Assembly (NCBI GenBank): GCA_002281875.1
Contig: NCHN01000002.1
Location: 62,001 to 126,000 of the forward strand
DNA from: Sphingobacteriia bacterium 24-36-13
GTDB lineage: Bacteria > Bacteroidota > Bacteroidia > Chitinophagales > Chitinophagaceae
Direction of reading: 5' to 3'
Length of the DNA: 64,000 nucleotides
Shown here: positions 50,127-60,192 of the stretch, piece after piece
Layout of the letters: the number at the start of each line of letters is the position of its first letter
Numbering within the stretch: the first letter of the stretch is position 1
The notes under the pieces: model-generated
What the model was told of the DNA's origin: nothing
Seen by the model: the letters and a program-made list of their open reading frames with translations, nothing else
Database searches by the model: none
Made by a program: the position numbers and the translations under genes

Positions 50127-50945
50127 GTGTTTAAATTCATAACAGAAAAGCCACTTTGGGTAAATATAGTAACTGGCATAGGATTGATTCTTATGCTCAT
50201 TTTACTATTCTTTGGCTCACTTGATTGGATTACAGGGTATGGTAAATTTGAAAAAGTGCCCAATGTAGCTGGGCAGCATATTTTAGCCGCTCAAAAAATA
50301 TTAGAAGACAAAGGATTTGAAGTGGTGATTCTAGATTCAGTATATATAGATACCATCGCTAAACAAGCTGTTATTAAACAAGCTCCTGAAGCGGATGCAG
50401 TTGTAAAAACAGGAAGAACTGTTTATCTTACTTTGAATAGGACTATTCCTCCACAAGTTGAAATGCCCAATTTGACTGGCTTCTCCATCAGAAGTGCTGA
50501 AATGTATTTACAGAGTTTGGGGCTGAAATTGGGATTTGTTACTTACAAACCTGATATTGCCCGCAATGCTGTATTGGAGCAATTATTGAACGGCACACCA
50601 GTTAAGCCAGGTGAAAAAATTGCGATTGGTAGTGTAATTAATTTGGTACTTGGAAGTGGTGTTGGAGGGGATGAAACAGACGTGCCTGATTTGGTTGGCT
50701 TAACTTTGGATCAAGCTAGGTCTACGTTATCTTCTTTAAATATTAATATAGGTTCAATTGTGGCTTCCGGAATGATTAAAGATTCTGCGGCTGCATTTGT
50801 TATCAAGCAAAATCCTCCTTTAGTGAGTGATGTACCAGGAGCGGATGGCTTGCCGGTTAAAAATAAAATTAGACAAGGACAAATTATGGACTTGTATATT
50901 AGTGAACAAGCTCCAATAAAAGATACAACCAGTAATAACTTTTAA
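50127..50945 (+). CDS. Membrane-anchored protein with three PASTA domains
   Basis: A 272-residue protein with a short cytosolic N-terminus, one membrane helix (about 12-36) and three PASTA domains outside (about 40-105, 110-175 and 184-252), each with the P-N/D-L-x-G-x-x-x-x-x-A start (VPNVAGQHILAAQ, MPNLTGFSIRSAE, VPDLVGLTLDQAR). No kinase domain is attached, unlike Ser/Thr kinases with PASTA repeats. The start is GTG at 50127; no nearby ATG keeps the helix. It probably binds peptidoglycan. Confidence 0.88.
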   Translation: MFKFITEKPLWVNIVTGIGLILMLILLFFGSLDWITGYGKFEKVPNVAGQHILAAQKILEDKGFEVVILDSVYIDTIAKQAVIKQAPEADAVVKTGRTVYLTLNRTIPPQVEMPNLTGFSIRSAEMYLQSLGLKLGFVTYKPDIARNAVLEQLLNGTPVKPGEKIAIGSVINLVLGSGVGGDETDVPDLVGLTLDQARSTLSSLNINIGSIVASGMIKDSAAAFVIKQNPPLVSDVPGADGLPVKNKIRQGQIMDLYISEQAPIKDTTSNNF

Positions 50946-50951
50946 AACTGA

Positions 50952-51266
50952 ATGATTATGCAAACAATAACTGTGGAAGAATTGAAAGCCAAATTAACAG
51001 CGGGCGAAAACATCCATTTAGTAGATGTGAGAGAATCACACGAGAGAGCAGATTTTAATATCGGTGGACTACATTTACCTTTAGGAAATATTCAAACAAT
51101 GCAAATTGATGAATTAGAAGAATGGAAAAATGAACCCATCTATATTTATTGCAGAAGTGGAAATAGGAGTGGACAAGCTTGTTTAATTTTAGAAACTGCT
51201 GGTTTCAGTAATTTAATCAATGTAACTGGTGGAATGCTTGCTTGGCAAGATCGAATTAAAGATTAA
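50952..51266 (+). CDS. Single-domain rhodanese
   Basis: A 104-residue rhodanese domain with LVDVRESHERADFNIGGLHLPL and the active-site loop YCRSGNRSGQAC (catalytic Cys at about 66). Two starts are possible, 50952 and 50958. It handles persulfide sulfur in the cytosol. It begins seven bases after the PASTA gene and is closed by a strong terminator. Confidence 0.92.
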   Translation: MIMQTITVEELKAKLTAGENIHLVDVRESHERADFNIGGLHLPLGNIQTMQIDELEEWKNEPIYIYCRSGNRSGQACLILETAGFSNLINVTGGMLAWQDRIKD

Positions 51267-51290
51267 AATAATTTAACATCAATTTACAAT

Positions 51291-51327
51291 GCCCCAACTT
51301 GGATTACCAAGTATTGGGGCTTTTTTT
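51291..51327 (+). terminator. Terminator after rhodanese
   Basis: GCCCCAA (51291-51297) pairs with TTGGGGC (51314-51320) and CTTGG (51298-51302) with CCAAG (51307-51311), giving a 12-bp stem with a 2-nt bulge and a 4-nt loop, followed by seven T. It overlaps the first codons of a longer possible frame of the next gene, showing that the true start of that gene lies further on. Confidence 0.88.
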
Positions 51328-51345
51328 GTATTCAAATTTATTGCT

Positions 51346-53799
51346 ATGTTTAAAAAAGGCCTATTACTGTTGATTGTAATGAGTATGAAGTTGGGTGCAT
51401 TTGCTGCAGTGATATCAGGTGTTATACTATCGGCAGGTAAAACTGCTCCTTTGGCTTTTTCTTCTGTTTTAGTAAAGGGAACTACAAAAGGTGCTTCTGC
51501 CAATAATATTGGATTTTATAGTATTACATTGGAGCCAGGTGAATATATTTTAGTATTTCAATACATTGGTTATCAAACAATCGAAAAAAAAGTAACGGTA
51601 GGAAAAGTAAATCAGATCATTAATATAGAATTACCTCCACAAGATTATCAATTGAATGAAGTGATTGTTAAAACTGGGGGAGAAGATCCCGCATATGGTA
51701 TTATTCGAAAAGCCATCGCAGCCAGAGTAGAACATTTAAAAGAAATAAAGCAATTTACTACAGAGGTATACATAAAAGGGCAAATGCAATTGCGTGATTA
51801 TCCCAAAAAGTTCATGGGGCAAAAAGTAGATTTTGAAGATGGCGATACCAGTAAACAGAAAATGTTGCTCTTGTCTGAAACCATTGCAAAATATTCAGTA
51901 AGTGAACCCAATCAAAGAAAAATTGAAGTAGTATCCACTAAAGTAAGTGGACGAAGCAATGGATTTGGATTTAGTAGTCCGCAAATTATTTCCTTTTATG
52001 AAAATATTATATCATTAGGTAGTGGATTAAATCCAAGAGGTTTTATTTCTCCCATTTCAGATAATGCTTTAAATTTTTATAAGTATAAGTTTGAAGGTAC
52101 GTTTTTTGAATTCGGAAAAGAGATTAGTAGGATTAAAGTGATTCCCAAAAGAGCTTACGAGCCTTTATTTACAGGGTATATACATATCACTGAAAATGAT
52201 TGGCATATACAAAGTATTGATTTGAAATTATTACGCGAGCAACAAATGCAGTTACTTGATTCTTTAATACTTCAACAACAATATATTCCTGCGGGACCTT
52301 ATTGGGTAATAAAGCAGCAGGTGATTTATCCTTATGGAAAGTTTTTCGGCTTTGATTTCTTTGGAAGTTTTTTACAGGTGTATGATCAATTTGATTTAAG
52401 CCCCAAGTTTCAGCCTAAATATTTTAATAGTACGGTACTTAAATTTTATGATAGCTCCAATAAAAAGTCGATGGCTTATTGGGATAGTATTAGACCTTTA
52501 CCATTATTGCTAGAAGAAATAAAAGATTATCAGAAAAAAGATAGTCTAGAAAAAGTAAGAGAATCCCCTGGTTATTTAGATTCATTAGATAAGATTCGGA
52601 ACAAATTTAATTTTACAAACTTATTGCTTACGGGTAAAAATTTCAGTAAGCGAAAAACTAAAACGAGCTTTAATATTGAACCCTTAATTAATACGGTGAA
52701 TTTTAATACGGTTGAAGGAGGCGTAATTAATTTATCTCCTCAGTGGCGCAAGCAAATGGAAGGAAGAAAATCGTTGACCATTATTCCTGAATTGCGTTAC
52801 GGGTTTGCAAATAGACATTTTAATCCGTCTATCACTGCTAATTATACTTTTGGTAAAAAATATATTCAGTCTTTTAGTATTGCTGGAGGCAAGAAAGTAT
52901 TTCAATTTAATAATGCTGCACCCATTTCTGAATTTATAAATAGCTATTATACATTGATGCGTGAGCAAAATTTCATGAAAATTTATGAAGCTGATTTTTT
53001 TAGATTGAATTACAATTCAGGTATCGGTAATGGGCTCAATTTTTCTGGATCCATTCAATTTCAAAATAGAAAGCCGCTGGAAAATTTAGGAGATATTGCA
53101 TTTTGGAAGAATTTCCCTAATCGCAGTTTCAGTCTTAATCATCCAACAGAATTAGGACCTGCTCCTATGCAAAACCATCAAGCATTTTTAGTAAGTGCTG
53201 GAATATCTTGGTTGCCCGGAGCTAAATACGTTGAATATCCAGACAGGAAAGTAAATATTGGATCGGGTTATCCTACATTTACGCTCTCTGTTACAAAGGC
53301 TTTTGCTGGTATACTAGGTGCTGATGCAAATTATACAAAGTGGAGAATCAATATTTCTGACGAATTAGATTTAAAATTAGCAGGAGAGTTGAAGTATTCT
53401 TTTTCGGCAGGTGGTTTTTTGCAAAAAGACAAAGTGTTCGAACCAGACCAAATTCATTTTTTAGGCAATCAAGTTTTATTTGCTGGTCCATTTACACGAT
53501 CTTTTCAATTGGCTCCTTATTACCGGTTTAGTAATACCGCTTCTTTGTATGGAACTGGCCATATTGAATATCATTTTAATGGATTATTAACCAATAAGAT
53601 TCCTGGGTTTAAAAAATTGAATTGGTTTTTGGTTACAGGAGCCAATACTTTATTACAAGAGAAAGGCAATTATTATGTTGAATATTTTGTTGGGCTAGAG
53701 AATATATTCAAAGTCATCAGAGTAGATTATATCCGTTCTATAGAAAAAGGAGGAGCACCGAATAGTGGCATTCGGCTTGCCTTGCCATTTGTGAGATAA
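51346..53799 (+). CDS. DUF5686 outer-membrane protein with carboxypeptidase-like regulatory domain
   Basis: An 817-residue protein: signal peptide ([20 protein letters not shown]), a carboxypeptidase-D-like regulatory domain (about 20-110, [21 protein letters not shown] and [15 protein letters not shown]), then the DUF5686 region starting [19 protein letters not shown], with a barrel-like C-terminal part ending in [10 protein letters not shown]. The start at 51346 is preferred because the upstream codons lie in the terminator. DUF5686 proteins are common in Bacteroidota outer membranes; their role is not known. Confidence 0.86.
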   Translation: MFKKGLLLLIVMSMKLGAFAAVISGVILSAGKTAPLAFSSVLVKGTTKGASANNIGFYSITLEPGEYILVFQYIGYQTIEKKVTVGKVNQIINIELPPQDYQLNEVIVKTGGEDPAYGIIRKAIAARVEHLKEIKQFTTEVYIKGQMQLRDYPKKFMGQKVDFEDGDTSKQKMLLLSETIAKYSVSEPNQRKIEVVSTKVSGRSNGFGFSSPQIISFYENIISLGSGLNPRGFISPISDNALNFYKYKFEGTFFEFGKEISRIKVIPKRAYEPLFTGYIHITENDWHIQSIDLKLLREQQMQLLDSLILQQQYIPAGPYWVIKQQVIYPYGKFFGFDFFGSFLQVYDQFDLSPKFQPKYFNSTVLKFYDSSNKKSMAYWDSIRPLPLLLEEIKDYQKKDSLEKVRESPGYLDSLDKIRNKFNFTNLLLTGKNFSKRKTKTSFNIEPLINTVNFNTVEGGVINLSPQWRKQMEGRKSLTIIPELRYGFANRHFNPSITANYTFGKKYIQSFSIAGGKKVFQFNNAAPISEFINSYYTLMREQNFMKIYEADFFRLNYNSGIGNGLNFSGSIQFQNRKPLENLGDIAFWKNFPNRSFSLNHPTELGPAPMQNHQAFLVSAGISWLPGAKYVEYPDRKVNIGSGYPTFTLSVTKAFAGILGADANYTKWRINISDELDLKLAGELKYSFSAGGFLQKDKVFEPDQIHFLGNQVLFAGPFTRSFQLAPYYRFSNTASLYGTGHIEYHFNGLLTNKIPGFKKLNWFLVTGANTLLQEKGNYYVEYFVGLENIFKVIRVDYIRSIEKGGAPNSGIRLALPFVR

Positions 53800-53888
53800 T
53801 TCGTAATTTTGCTATGAATTTTGGCTGCCCTGCAAGCAGCTCCATTATTAATCGGAACATAGCAGTTGCTATGTCTAAAATTTATTTT

Positions 53889-54986
53889 ATGGCAGTATTA
53901 CACAATCGTGTCTCCAATCAGGAGCTGAAAGAACGTTTAATGAAAGAGACGTTCAAGAGAACAACCATCAGTTTTTATCGGTATTTCCCAGTACAAAATC
54001 CACAGGAGTTTAGGGATGCTTTGTATAAGCAGTTAAATGCTATTCAGGTATTTGGAAGAATATACATTGCTAAAGAGGGAATTAACGCACAAATAAGTGT
54101 TCCTGAGCATTTCATGGATGATTTTAAGCAAATTATGCATTCAATTCCTGGGTTAGAAAACTTGCGATTAAATATTGCAGTAGAAGATCCTATGGGTTTA
54201 AATGATCCTTTGCTACAAGGGAAAAGTTTTTGGGTACTTAAAATTAAAGTAAGAGAGAAAATTGTAGCAGACGGAATTGACGACCCTGAATTTTCAATGG
54301 AAAAAAAAGGTAAGTATTTGAATGCGGCTCAAATGAATGAAATGTTGAACGACCCCAACACCATCGTCATTGATATGCGCAATCATTATGAATATGAAGT
54401 AGGTCATTTTGCCAATGCTTTAGAAATTCCTTCAGACACTTTTAGAGAGCAGTTGCCCATGGCAGTGGATATGTTGCATGGGAAAGAAGATAAAAATGTG
54501 GTGATGTACTGTACCGGTGGTATACGTTGTGAAAAAGCAAGCGCATATATGTTGCATAAAGGATTTGAGAATGTATACCATTTAGAAGGTGGCATTATTC
54601 ATTATGCCAATGAAATAAAAAGACAAGAACTTACACCGAAATTTATAGGGAAAAATTTTGTTTTTGATGATCGTTTAGGTGAACGTATTACACCCGATAT
54701 CATTGCGCATTGTCATCAATGTGGAGAAGTTTGTGATACCCATACCAATTGTAAAAATGATGGTTGTCACTTATTGTTTATACAATGTAATTCATGTGCT
54801 GAGAAATATGAAGGATGTTGTAGTACTGAATGCAAAGACACTATTCATATGCCTGCTGAACGACAAGCTCAAATTAGAAAAGGCATTGATAAAGGTCAAA
54901 ATATTTTCAACAAAAGCAGTGCGAGAATTAGACCTCGACTCGATGAAATTATTCAAGCTAAAAAAATAGCGGGGACTTCAATTTAG
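53889..54986 (+). CDS. trhO: tRNA uridine-34 hydroxylase, TrhO/YceA rhodanese family
   Basis: A 365-residue enzyme that hydroxylates U34 of tRNA with oxygen. The N-terminal part ([35 protein letters not shown]) and a rhodanese domain with [14 protein letters not shown] give the family. The catalytic Cys is in YCTGGIRC. The C-terminus has a zinc-like Cys cluster ([31 protein letters not shown]). ATG 53889 matches the start of E. coli YceA; further in-frame ATGs at 53814 and 53871 add residues without homology. Confidence 0.92.
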   Translation: MAVLHNRVSNQELKERLMKETFKRTTISFYRYFPVQNPQEFRDALYKQLNAIQVFGRIYIAKEGINAQISVPEHFMDDFKQIMHSIPGLENLRLNIAVEDPMGLNDPLLQGKSFWVLKIKVREKIVADGIDDPEFSMEKKGKYLNAAQMNEMLNDPNTIVIDMRNHYEYEVGHFANALEIPSDTFREQLPMAVDMLHGKEDKNVVMYCTGGIRCEKASAYMLHKGFENVYHLEGGIIHYANEIKRQELTPKFIGKNFVFDDRLGERITPDIIAHCHQCGEVCDTHTNCKNDGCHLLFIQCNSCAEKYEGCCSTECKDTIHMPAERQAQIRKGIDKGQNIFNKSSARIRPRLDEIIQAKKIAGTSI

Positions 54987-54991
54987 TCCTG

Positions 54992-55921
54992 CTATTTTAA
55001 TAATTTATTCAGTGCTTGATTAACAGCTTCTACCGTTTCAGTCTCAGTTAAATCAATGGGAATAAATTGTTCTCCAATCACTTTTTCGTATAGTTCAATA
55101 TACCTTTTACTGATGGTATTAATCCATTCATCGGTCATAACAGGAACTGTTTGCCCTTCTTTGCCCATAAAATTATTGGCAATTAACCATTCTCTTACAA
55201 ATTCTTTACTCAATTGTTTTTGTCTTTCACCTGTTGCTTGACGTTGTTCAAAATTGTCTGCATAAAAATACCTAGATGAATCAGGGGTATGTATTTCGTC
55301 CATTAAATAAATGGTATCTCCTAACTTACCAAATTCATATTTGGTGTCTGCTAAGATTAATCCTCTTTTAGCAGCTATCGATTTGCCTCTCTCAAATAAA
55401 GCGAGTGCATATTTTTCTAGGGTGGCCCATTCTTCGGCAGTTGCTAATCCTCCTATAATAATTTCTTCCTTGGAAATATCTTCATCATGCCCTTCTGCTG
55501 CTTTGGTGGATGGGGTTATTAACGGTGTAGGGAAAAAATCATTTTCCTTCAAACCTTCCGGCATTTCTACACCGCATAAGGTTCTTTTACCCGATTGATA
55601 GGTTCTCCAAGCATGACCCACTAGGTTTCCCCTAACAACCATTTCAATTTTGAAAGGCACACATTTTTGACCAATCGACACATTTGGAGCTGGACAGCTT
55701 ATTAACCAATTAGGGCAAATATCTGCTGTTTGCCCTAGCATATAAGCGGCTATTTGATTTAAAACCTGGCCTTTATAGGGTATTGTACGGGGTAAAATCA
55801 CATCAAAAGCTGAAATCCGATCGCTAGCAATCATTACCAATAAATCGCTTCCTATGGAATAAACATCTCTTACTTTTCCTTTGTAAAATCCAATCTGTTG
55901 TGGGAAGTTATGTGGTGCCAT
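54992..55921 (-). CDS. purC: Phosphoribosylaminoimidazolesuccinocarboxamide synthase
   Basis: A 309-residue SAICAR synthetase of de novo purine synthesis, the longer type. Motifs are [30 protein letters not shown] at the N-terminus, [15 protein letters not shown], and [10 protein letters not shown] with [12 protein letters not shown]. It joins CAIR and aspartate using ATP. It converges with trhO (5-nt gap) and is transcribed alone. Confidence 0.96.
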   Translation of the reverse strand: MAPHNFPQQIGFYKGKVRDVYSIGSDLLVMIASDRISAFDVILPRTIPYKGQVLNQIAAYMLGQTADICPNWLISCPAPNVSIGQKCVPFKIEMVVRGNLVGHAWRTYQSGKRTLCGVEMPEGLKENDFFPTPLITPSTKAAEGHDEDISKEEIIIGGLATAEEWATLEKYALALFERGKSIAAKRGLILADTKYEFGKLGDTIYLMDEIHTPDSSRYFYADNFEQRQATGERQKQLSKEFVREWLIANNFMGKEGQTVPVMTDEWINTISKRYIELYEKVIGEQFIPIDLTETETVEAVNQALNKLLK

Positions 55922-56067
55922 TCGTCAAAATTAAATACACCAATGTCTAAAACCTTCTATCCTACATAATTTTTGTCCACAAATAGCTGAATTCTTGTAT
56001 AAATTAAATTTTTACGTGAACTTAACATATCCTATTTTGCTTAACAATTCAAACTAAAATTGCCAAT

Positions 56068-59037
56068 ATGAGAAGACTATTAACCCATTTCGGTCTGTCT
56101 GTGGTTGCGCTTTTATTGAGTTTATCAGTAATAGCACAACAAACAACAACCGTTTCAGGCAGTGTAAAGAACGGAAAAACGAAGGAATTGCTATCTGCAG
56201 TTTCCATTTCTGTTAAAGGAGGTACCGCTGGTACTTACACAGACGACAAAGGAAATTTCAAGTTCTCAACTGTTCAAAAACTTCCTTTTACCCTTGTGAT
56301 TTCATCGGTTGGATATGCTGCAAAAGAAGTAGCTATCAAACAAAATAACCAAGATGTTGTAGTTGAACTAGAAACTGCATTTACATTAGGTGACGAAATC
56401 GTAGTTTCTGCTTCAAGAGTTCCTGAAAGAATTTTGGAGTCTCCTGTTTCTATTGAAAGAATTAGTACAGCTGCTATTCGCAATTCACCTTCTGCCAATT
56501 ACTATGACATGATTGCCAATCTTAAAGGGGTTGACGTGGTGTCTGCTAGTTTAACTTTTACCAGTGTTGGTACACGTGGATTTAACAGTAGTGGTAATAC
56601 TCGTTTAAATCAAATTGTAGATGGTATGGATAACCAAGCTCCAGGTTTAAACTTTTCAGTTGGTAATGTAATTGGATTAACTGAATTAGATGTAGATAAT
56701 ATTGAGTTACTTCAAGGCGCTTCTTCTGCATTATACGGTCCAGGTGGTACCAACGGTACTTTACTAATTAATAGTAAGAATCCATTCAAGTACCAAGGAT
56801 TGAGTTTCCAAATTAAAACGGGTATCAACCACGTAGATGGTTCTCAGCGTCCTAGATCTCCTTATTACGATTGGAGTGTTCGCTATGCTAAAAAGATCAA
56901 TGACAAATGGGCGTATAAAATGAATGTTCAATTTGTACAAGCTCAAGACTGGTTGGCTAACAACAGTGGCAACTATTTAAGATCTCCACTGTCTGCAAGT
57001 CCTAATGGAAATGTAGTTCCTGGAACTCGGTTAACAGATCCTAACTATGATGGTGTAAATCTTTATGGAGATGAAACCAATGCAGATTTACGCAGTGCTT
57101 TTGCTGGTGTTATTGCAGGCAATCCTTTCTTAGCTTTGCTTCCTGCAGGCACATTCCCTGGCATTACATCACCTATTCCAATTCCTTCTTCTGCTGTTTT
57201 AGGATCTTTTGCAAATTCCCCATTGTATGTTTCTAGAACTGGTTACAATGAGAATCAAGTAGTTGATCCAACTACATTGAATGTTAAATTGAGTGGTGCA
57301 TTGCATTATAAAATAAGTGATAAGATTGAAGCAATTGCTGCAGCTTATTGGGGTATGGGTAATACCGTTTACACTGGTAGTGACCGTTACTCATTGAAAG
57401 ACTTAAAAATGGGTCAGTATAAATTAGAGTTGAAAGCAAAGAACTGGTATGTTAGAGCTTTCACTACTCGTGAAAATTCTGGCGCATCTTTTAACTCTAC
57501 TATTGCTACTCGTTTATTTAATGAAGCTTGGAAGCCTAGTGCAACTGCATGGTTCCCTCAGTTTGTTGGGGCAACTGTTGGTACTGCTTCTAGTGGTGCT
57601 GTTGGTACTTATATTGGTGCACTTGCTGCTGGTTATGCTGCAGGATTAGGTGCTGGTTTATCACCAACTGCTGCATTAACTGCTGCTCAGGCAGCTGCTC
57701 CTGGTGTAGTTGCTGCAAACAGAATTAATATTTTGAATGGTGCTAGAAACGTTGCTGATGCTGGCAGACCTACTGGATTTATTGGTAATAATCCTTTATT
57801 CCAACAAATTGCTGGTACACCTATATCTCAAGGTGGTGGTTTATTTGTTGATAGAACAACTCTTAAGAGTTTAGAAGCACAATACAATTTGTCTGATGAT
57901 TTAGGCTTATCTGAGAAAGGAACCGATTTAATGATTGGTGGAAATATTCGTCAGTATGGTTTGAATTCTCAGGGTACTTTATTTGCTGATACAGCGGGTA
58001 ATATCAATATCACTGAAACTGGTGCTTATTTGCAAATTTCTCAGAAAATGTTTGGAGATCGTTTAAAGATCACTGCTTCTGGTCGTTACGACAAGAACAC
58101 CAACTTTAAAGGTCGTTTTACTCCAAGAGTTTCTGCTGTAATTAAACTTGCACAGGATCATAATTTACGTTTCTCTTACCAAACAGCTTACCGTTTCCCA
58201 ACCACTCAAAACCAGTGGATCAACTTATTAGTTGGTGGTGGTACTCGTTTGATGGGTGGTTTGCCTCAATTAAGAGATTTCTACAATTTCAATGGCAACC
58301 CTGCCTATACTTTAGCTAGTGTTCAAGCATTTGGTGCTAGTGCTTTAGCAGGTGCTCCTAATCCAGGTTTGTTGCAACAACAACAATTTGGAGAATTTAA
58401 GCCTGAGTCTACCACTTCATTTGAAGTTGGTTACAAGGGGTTAATTGGAAAGCGTTTATTAATTGATATTTATGCTTATCAAGCTAGAAACAAAGATTTC
58501 TTAAGTGGTGTTACCGTAATTCAAGCAAGAGCAGGGTTACCTCCAAGCCCATTGAATGTTTTAAGTGCAAATAATAGAATTGCTTACAGCATTTCTACCA
58601 ATGCACCTGGATCAGTTGATGTAAAAGGATGGGGTGCTTCATTAGAGTACTTAATGCCAAGAAACTTCTCTATTAATGCAAATATGTACTCTGATGTGAT
58701 AGGTGCTTTACCTGTAGGATTTGTATCTTACTTCAATACACCTAAATATCGTTTCAATGCTGGATTCGCTAATAGCGGTTTTGGTAAAGACAATAAGTTT
58801 GGGTTTAATGTAACTTATAAGTGGGTGGATACTTTCGAATATGAAGGAACATTTGCTGTTGGTCAAATTCCTTCTTATACTACTGTTGATGCAATGGTTA
58901 GTTACAAATTACCAAGCATTAAGTCTTTAATTAAAGTTGGTGGAACCAATATCTTTAATAAATATTATGCAAATGGTTTCGGTAACGTACAAATTGGCGG
59001 CTTATACTATGTAAGCTTTGGCTGGAATGTATTTTAA
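56068..59037 (+). CDS. TonB-dependent receptor with carboxypeptidase-like N-terminus
   Basis: A 989-residue outer-membrane receptor: signal peptide (about 1-24), a carboxypeptidase-like regulatory domain (VSGSVKNGKTKELLSAVSISVKG, about 29-110), a plug domain (DEIVVSASRVPERILESPVSIERIS, then RGFNSSGNTRLNQIVDGMDNQ) and a barrel ending in YYVSFGWNVF. Around residues 505-560 an Ala/Gly/Leu-rich insert breaks the strand pattern. The ligand is unknown. It has its own terminator. Confidence 0.92.
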   Translation: MRRLLTHFGLSVVALLLSLSVIAQQTTTVSGSVKNGKTKELLSAVSISVKGGTAGTYTDDKGNFKFSTVQKLPFTLVISSVGYAAKEVAIKQNNQDVVVELETAFTLGDEIVVSASRVPERILESPVSIERISTAAIRNSPSANYYDMIANLKGVDVVSASLTFTSVGTRGFNSSGNTRLNQIVDGMDNQAPGLNFSVGNVIGLTELDVDNIELLQGASSALYGPGGTNGTLLINSKNPFKYQGLSFQIKTGINHVDGSQRPRSPYYDWSVRYAKKINDKWAYKMNVQFVQAQDWLANNSGNYLRSPLSASPNGNVVPGTRLTDPNYDGVNLYGDETNADLRSAFAGVIAGNPFLALLPAGTFPGITSPIPIPSSAVLGSFANSPLYVSRTGYNENQVVDPTTLNVKLSGALHYKISDKIEAIAAAYWGMGNTVYTGSDRYSLKDLKMGQYKLELKAKNWYVRAFTTRENSGASFNSTIATRLFNEAWKPSATAWFPQFVGATVGTASSGAVGTYIGALAAGYAAGLGAGLSPTAALTAAQAAAPGVVAANRINILNGARNVADAGRPTGFIGNNPLFQQIAGTPISQGGGLFVDRTTLKSLEAQYNLSDDLGLSEKGTDLMIGGNIRQYGLNSQGTLFADTAGNINITETGAYLQISQKMFGDRLKITASGRYDKNTNFKGRFTPRVSAVIKLAQDHNLRFSYQTAYRFPTTQNQWINLLVGGGTRLMGGLPQLRDFYNFNGNPAYTLASVQAFGASALAGAPNPGLLQQQQFGEFKPESTTSFEVGYKGLIGKRLLIDIYAYQARNKDFLSGVTVIQARAGLPPSPLNVLSANNRIAYSISTNAPGSVDVKGWGASLEYLMPRNFSINANMYSDVIGALPVGFVSYFNTPKYRFNAGFANSGFGKDNKFGFNVTYKWVDTFEYEGTFAVGQIPSYTTVDAMVSYKLPSIKSLIKVGGTNIFNKYYANGFGNVQIGGLYYVSFGWNVF

Positions 59038-59061
59038 CGAATAGCCTAATATTTTATAAAA

Positions 59062-59094
59062 AACCCTCCCGTGTAAAACTCGGGAGGGTTTTTT
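59062..59094 (+). terminator. Terminator of the TonB-dependent receptor gene
   Basis: AACCCTCCCG (59062-59071) and CGGGAGGGTT (59081-59090) form a perfect 10-bp, GC-rich stem with a 9-nt loop, followed by TTTT. Confidence 0.92.
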
Positions 59095-59147
59095 GGTTTT
59101 ATATAGGTTTATCTTCTATTTTTGTGCTCATTTTAAAATATCTGATT

Positions 59148-60134
59148 ATGCGATCAATAGCGTTTAGAGAAGCCCTTCGTGAAGCAATGAGTGAGGAAAT
59201 GAGAAGAGATGAAAAGGTTTTCTTAATGGGTGAAGAAGTTGCTCAATACAATGGGGCATACAAAGTAAGTCAGGGAATGCTGGCAGAATTTGGTGATAAA
59301 CGTGTGATTGATACGCCCATTGCCGAATTGGGTTTTACTGCTGTAGCTGTTGGTGCAGCTCAAAATGGTTTGCGACCAGTTGTTGAATTCATGACCTGGA
59401 ACTTTGCTGTTTTAGCAATGGATCAAATTCTGAATACAGCTTCAAAAATGCTTGCAATGAGTGGAGGCCAAATTGGCTGTCCAATTGTATTTAGAGGGCC
59501 TAATGGTAGTGCAGGTCAGTTAGGTGCTCAGCACTCTACTGCTTTTGAAAGTTATTATGCCAATATTCCTGGCTTAAAAGTAGTTTCCCCTTCAAACGGT
59601 TACGATGCAAAAGGGCTTTTAAAGCAAGCGATTCGTTTTGAAGAAGATCCTGTTATGTTCATGGAAAGTGAAGTGATGTACGGTGATAAATCAGAAGTTC
59701 CTGATGAAGAGTATTATATCCCTTTAGGAAAAGCCGATGTAAAAAGACAAGGAACAGATGTTACCATAGTTTCATTTAATAAAATGATGAAAGTGGCACT
59801 AGGAGCTGCGGAGGAATTAGCCAAAGAAGGGGTTAGTGCTGAAGTTATCGATTTAAGAACCATCAGACCATTAGATTGGATGACTATTTTAGAAAGCGTT
59901 AAAAAAACCAATCGTTTAGTAATTATTGAAGAGCAGTGGCCATTTGCTTCTATTTCATCTGAAATTAGTTATCGAATTCAAAAAGAAGGGTTTGATTACT
60001 TAGATGCCCCTATCAGAAGAATTACCAGTGCCGATGCGCCTATGCACTATGCTCCTAATTTAACTGCCTTAGCTATACCAGATGTTACAAGAACGGTTAA
60101 GTTGGTGAAGGAAGTGATGTACATGAAAAAATAA
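59148..60134 (+). CDS. pdhB: Pyruvate dehydrogenase E1 component, beta subunit
   Basis: A 328-residue protein: SIAFREALREAMSEEMRRDEKVFLMGEEVAQYNGAYK at the N-terminus (thiamine-diphosphate site Glu), TPIAELGFTAVAVGAAQNGLRPVVEFM, and the transketolase C-terminal part EVIDLRTIRPLDW. It forms the E1 heterotetramer that decarboxylates pyruvate. ATG 59148 matches the family N-terminus. The alpha subunit is not adjacent here; it must be encoded elsewhere, as in other Bacteroidota. Confidence 0.94.
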   Translation: MRSIAFREALREAMSEEMRRDEKVFLMGEEVAQYNGAYKVSQGMLAEFGDKRVIDTPIAELGFTAVAVGAAQNGLRPVVEFMTWNFAVLAMDQILNTASKMLAMSGGQIGCPIVFRGPNGSAGQLGAQHSTAFESYYANIPGLKVVSPSNGYDAKGLLKQAIRFEEDPVMFMESEVMYGDKSEVPDEEYYIPLGKADVKRQGTDVTIVSFNKMMKVALGAAEELAKEGVSAEVIDLRTIRPLDWMTILESVKKTNRLVIIEEQWPFASISSEISYRIQKEGFDYLDAPIRRITSADAPMHYAPNLTALAIPDVTRTVKLVKEVMYMKK

Positions 60135-60149
60135 GTTTGATTATATTTT

Positions 60150-60183
60150 AGCAAAGCCCGAATTAATTCGGGCTTTGCTGTTT
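60150..60183 (+). terminator. Terminator after pdhB
   Basis: A perfect palindrome, GCAAAGCCCGAATT (60151-60164) and AATTCGGGCTTTGC (60165-60178), folds to a stem of at least 12 bp and is followed by TGTTT. It is symmetrical and could act in both directions. Confidence 0.85.
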
Positions 60184-60192
60184 AAGCTCGTT

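Noticed and set aside
51289-51345. Upstream start of the DUF5686 gene
   Set aside because: These codons form the terminator stem and T-run after rhodanese; the signal peptide begins at 51346.
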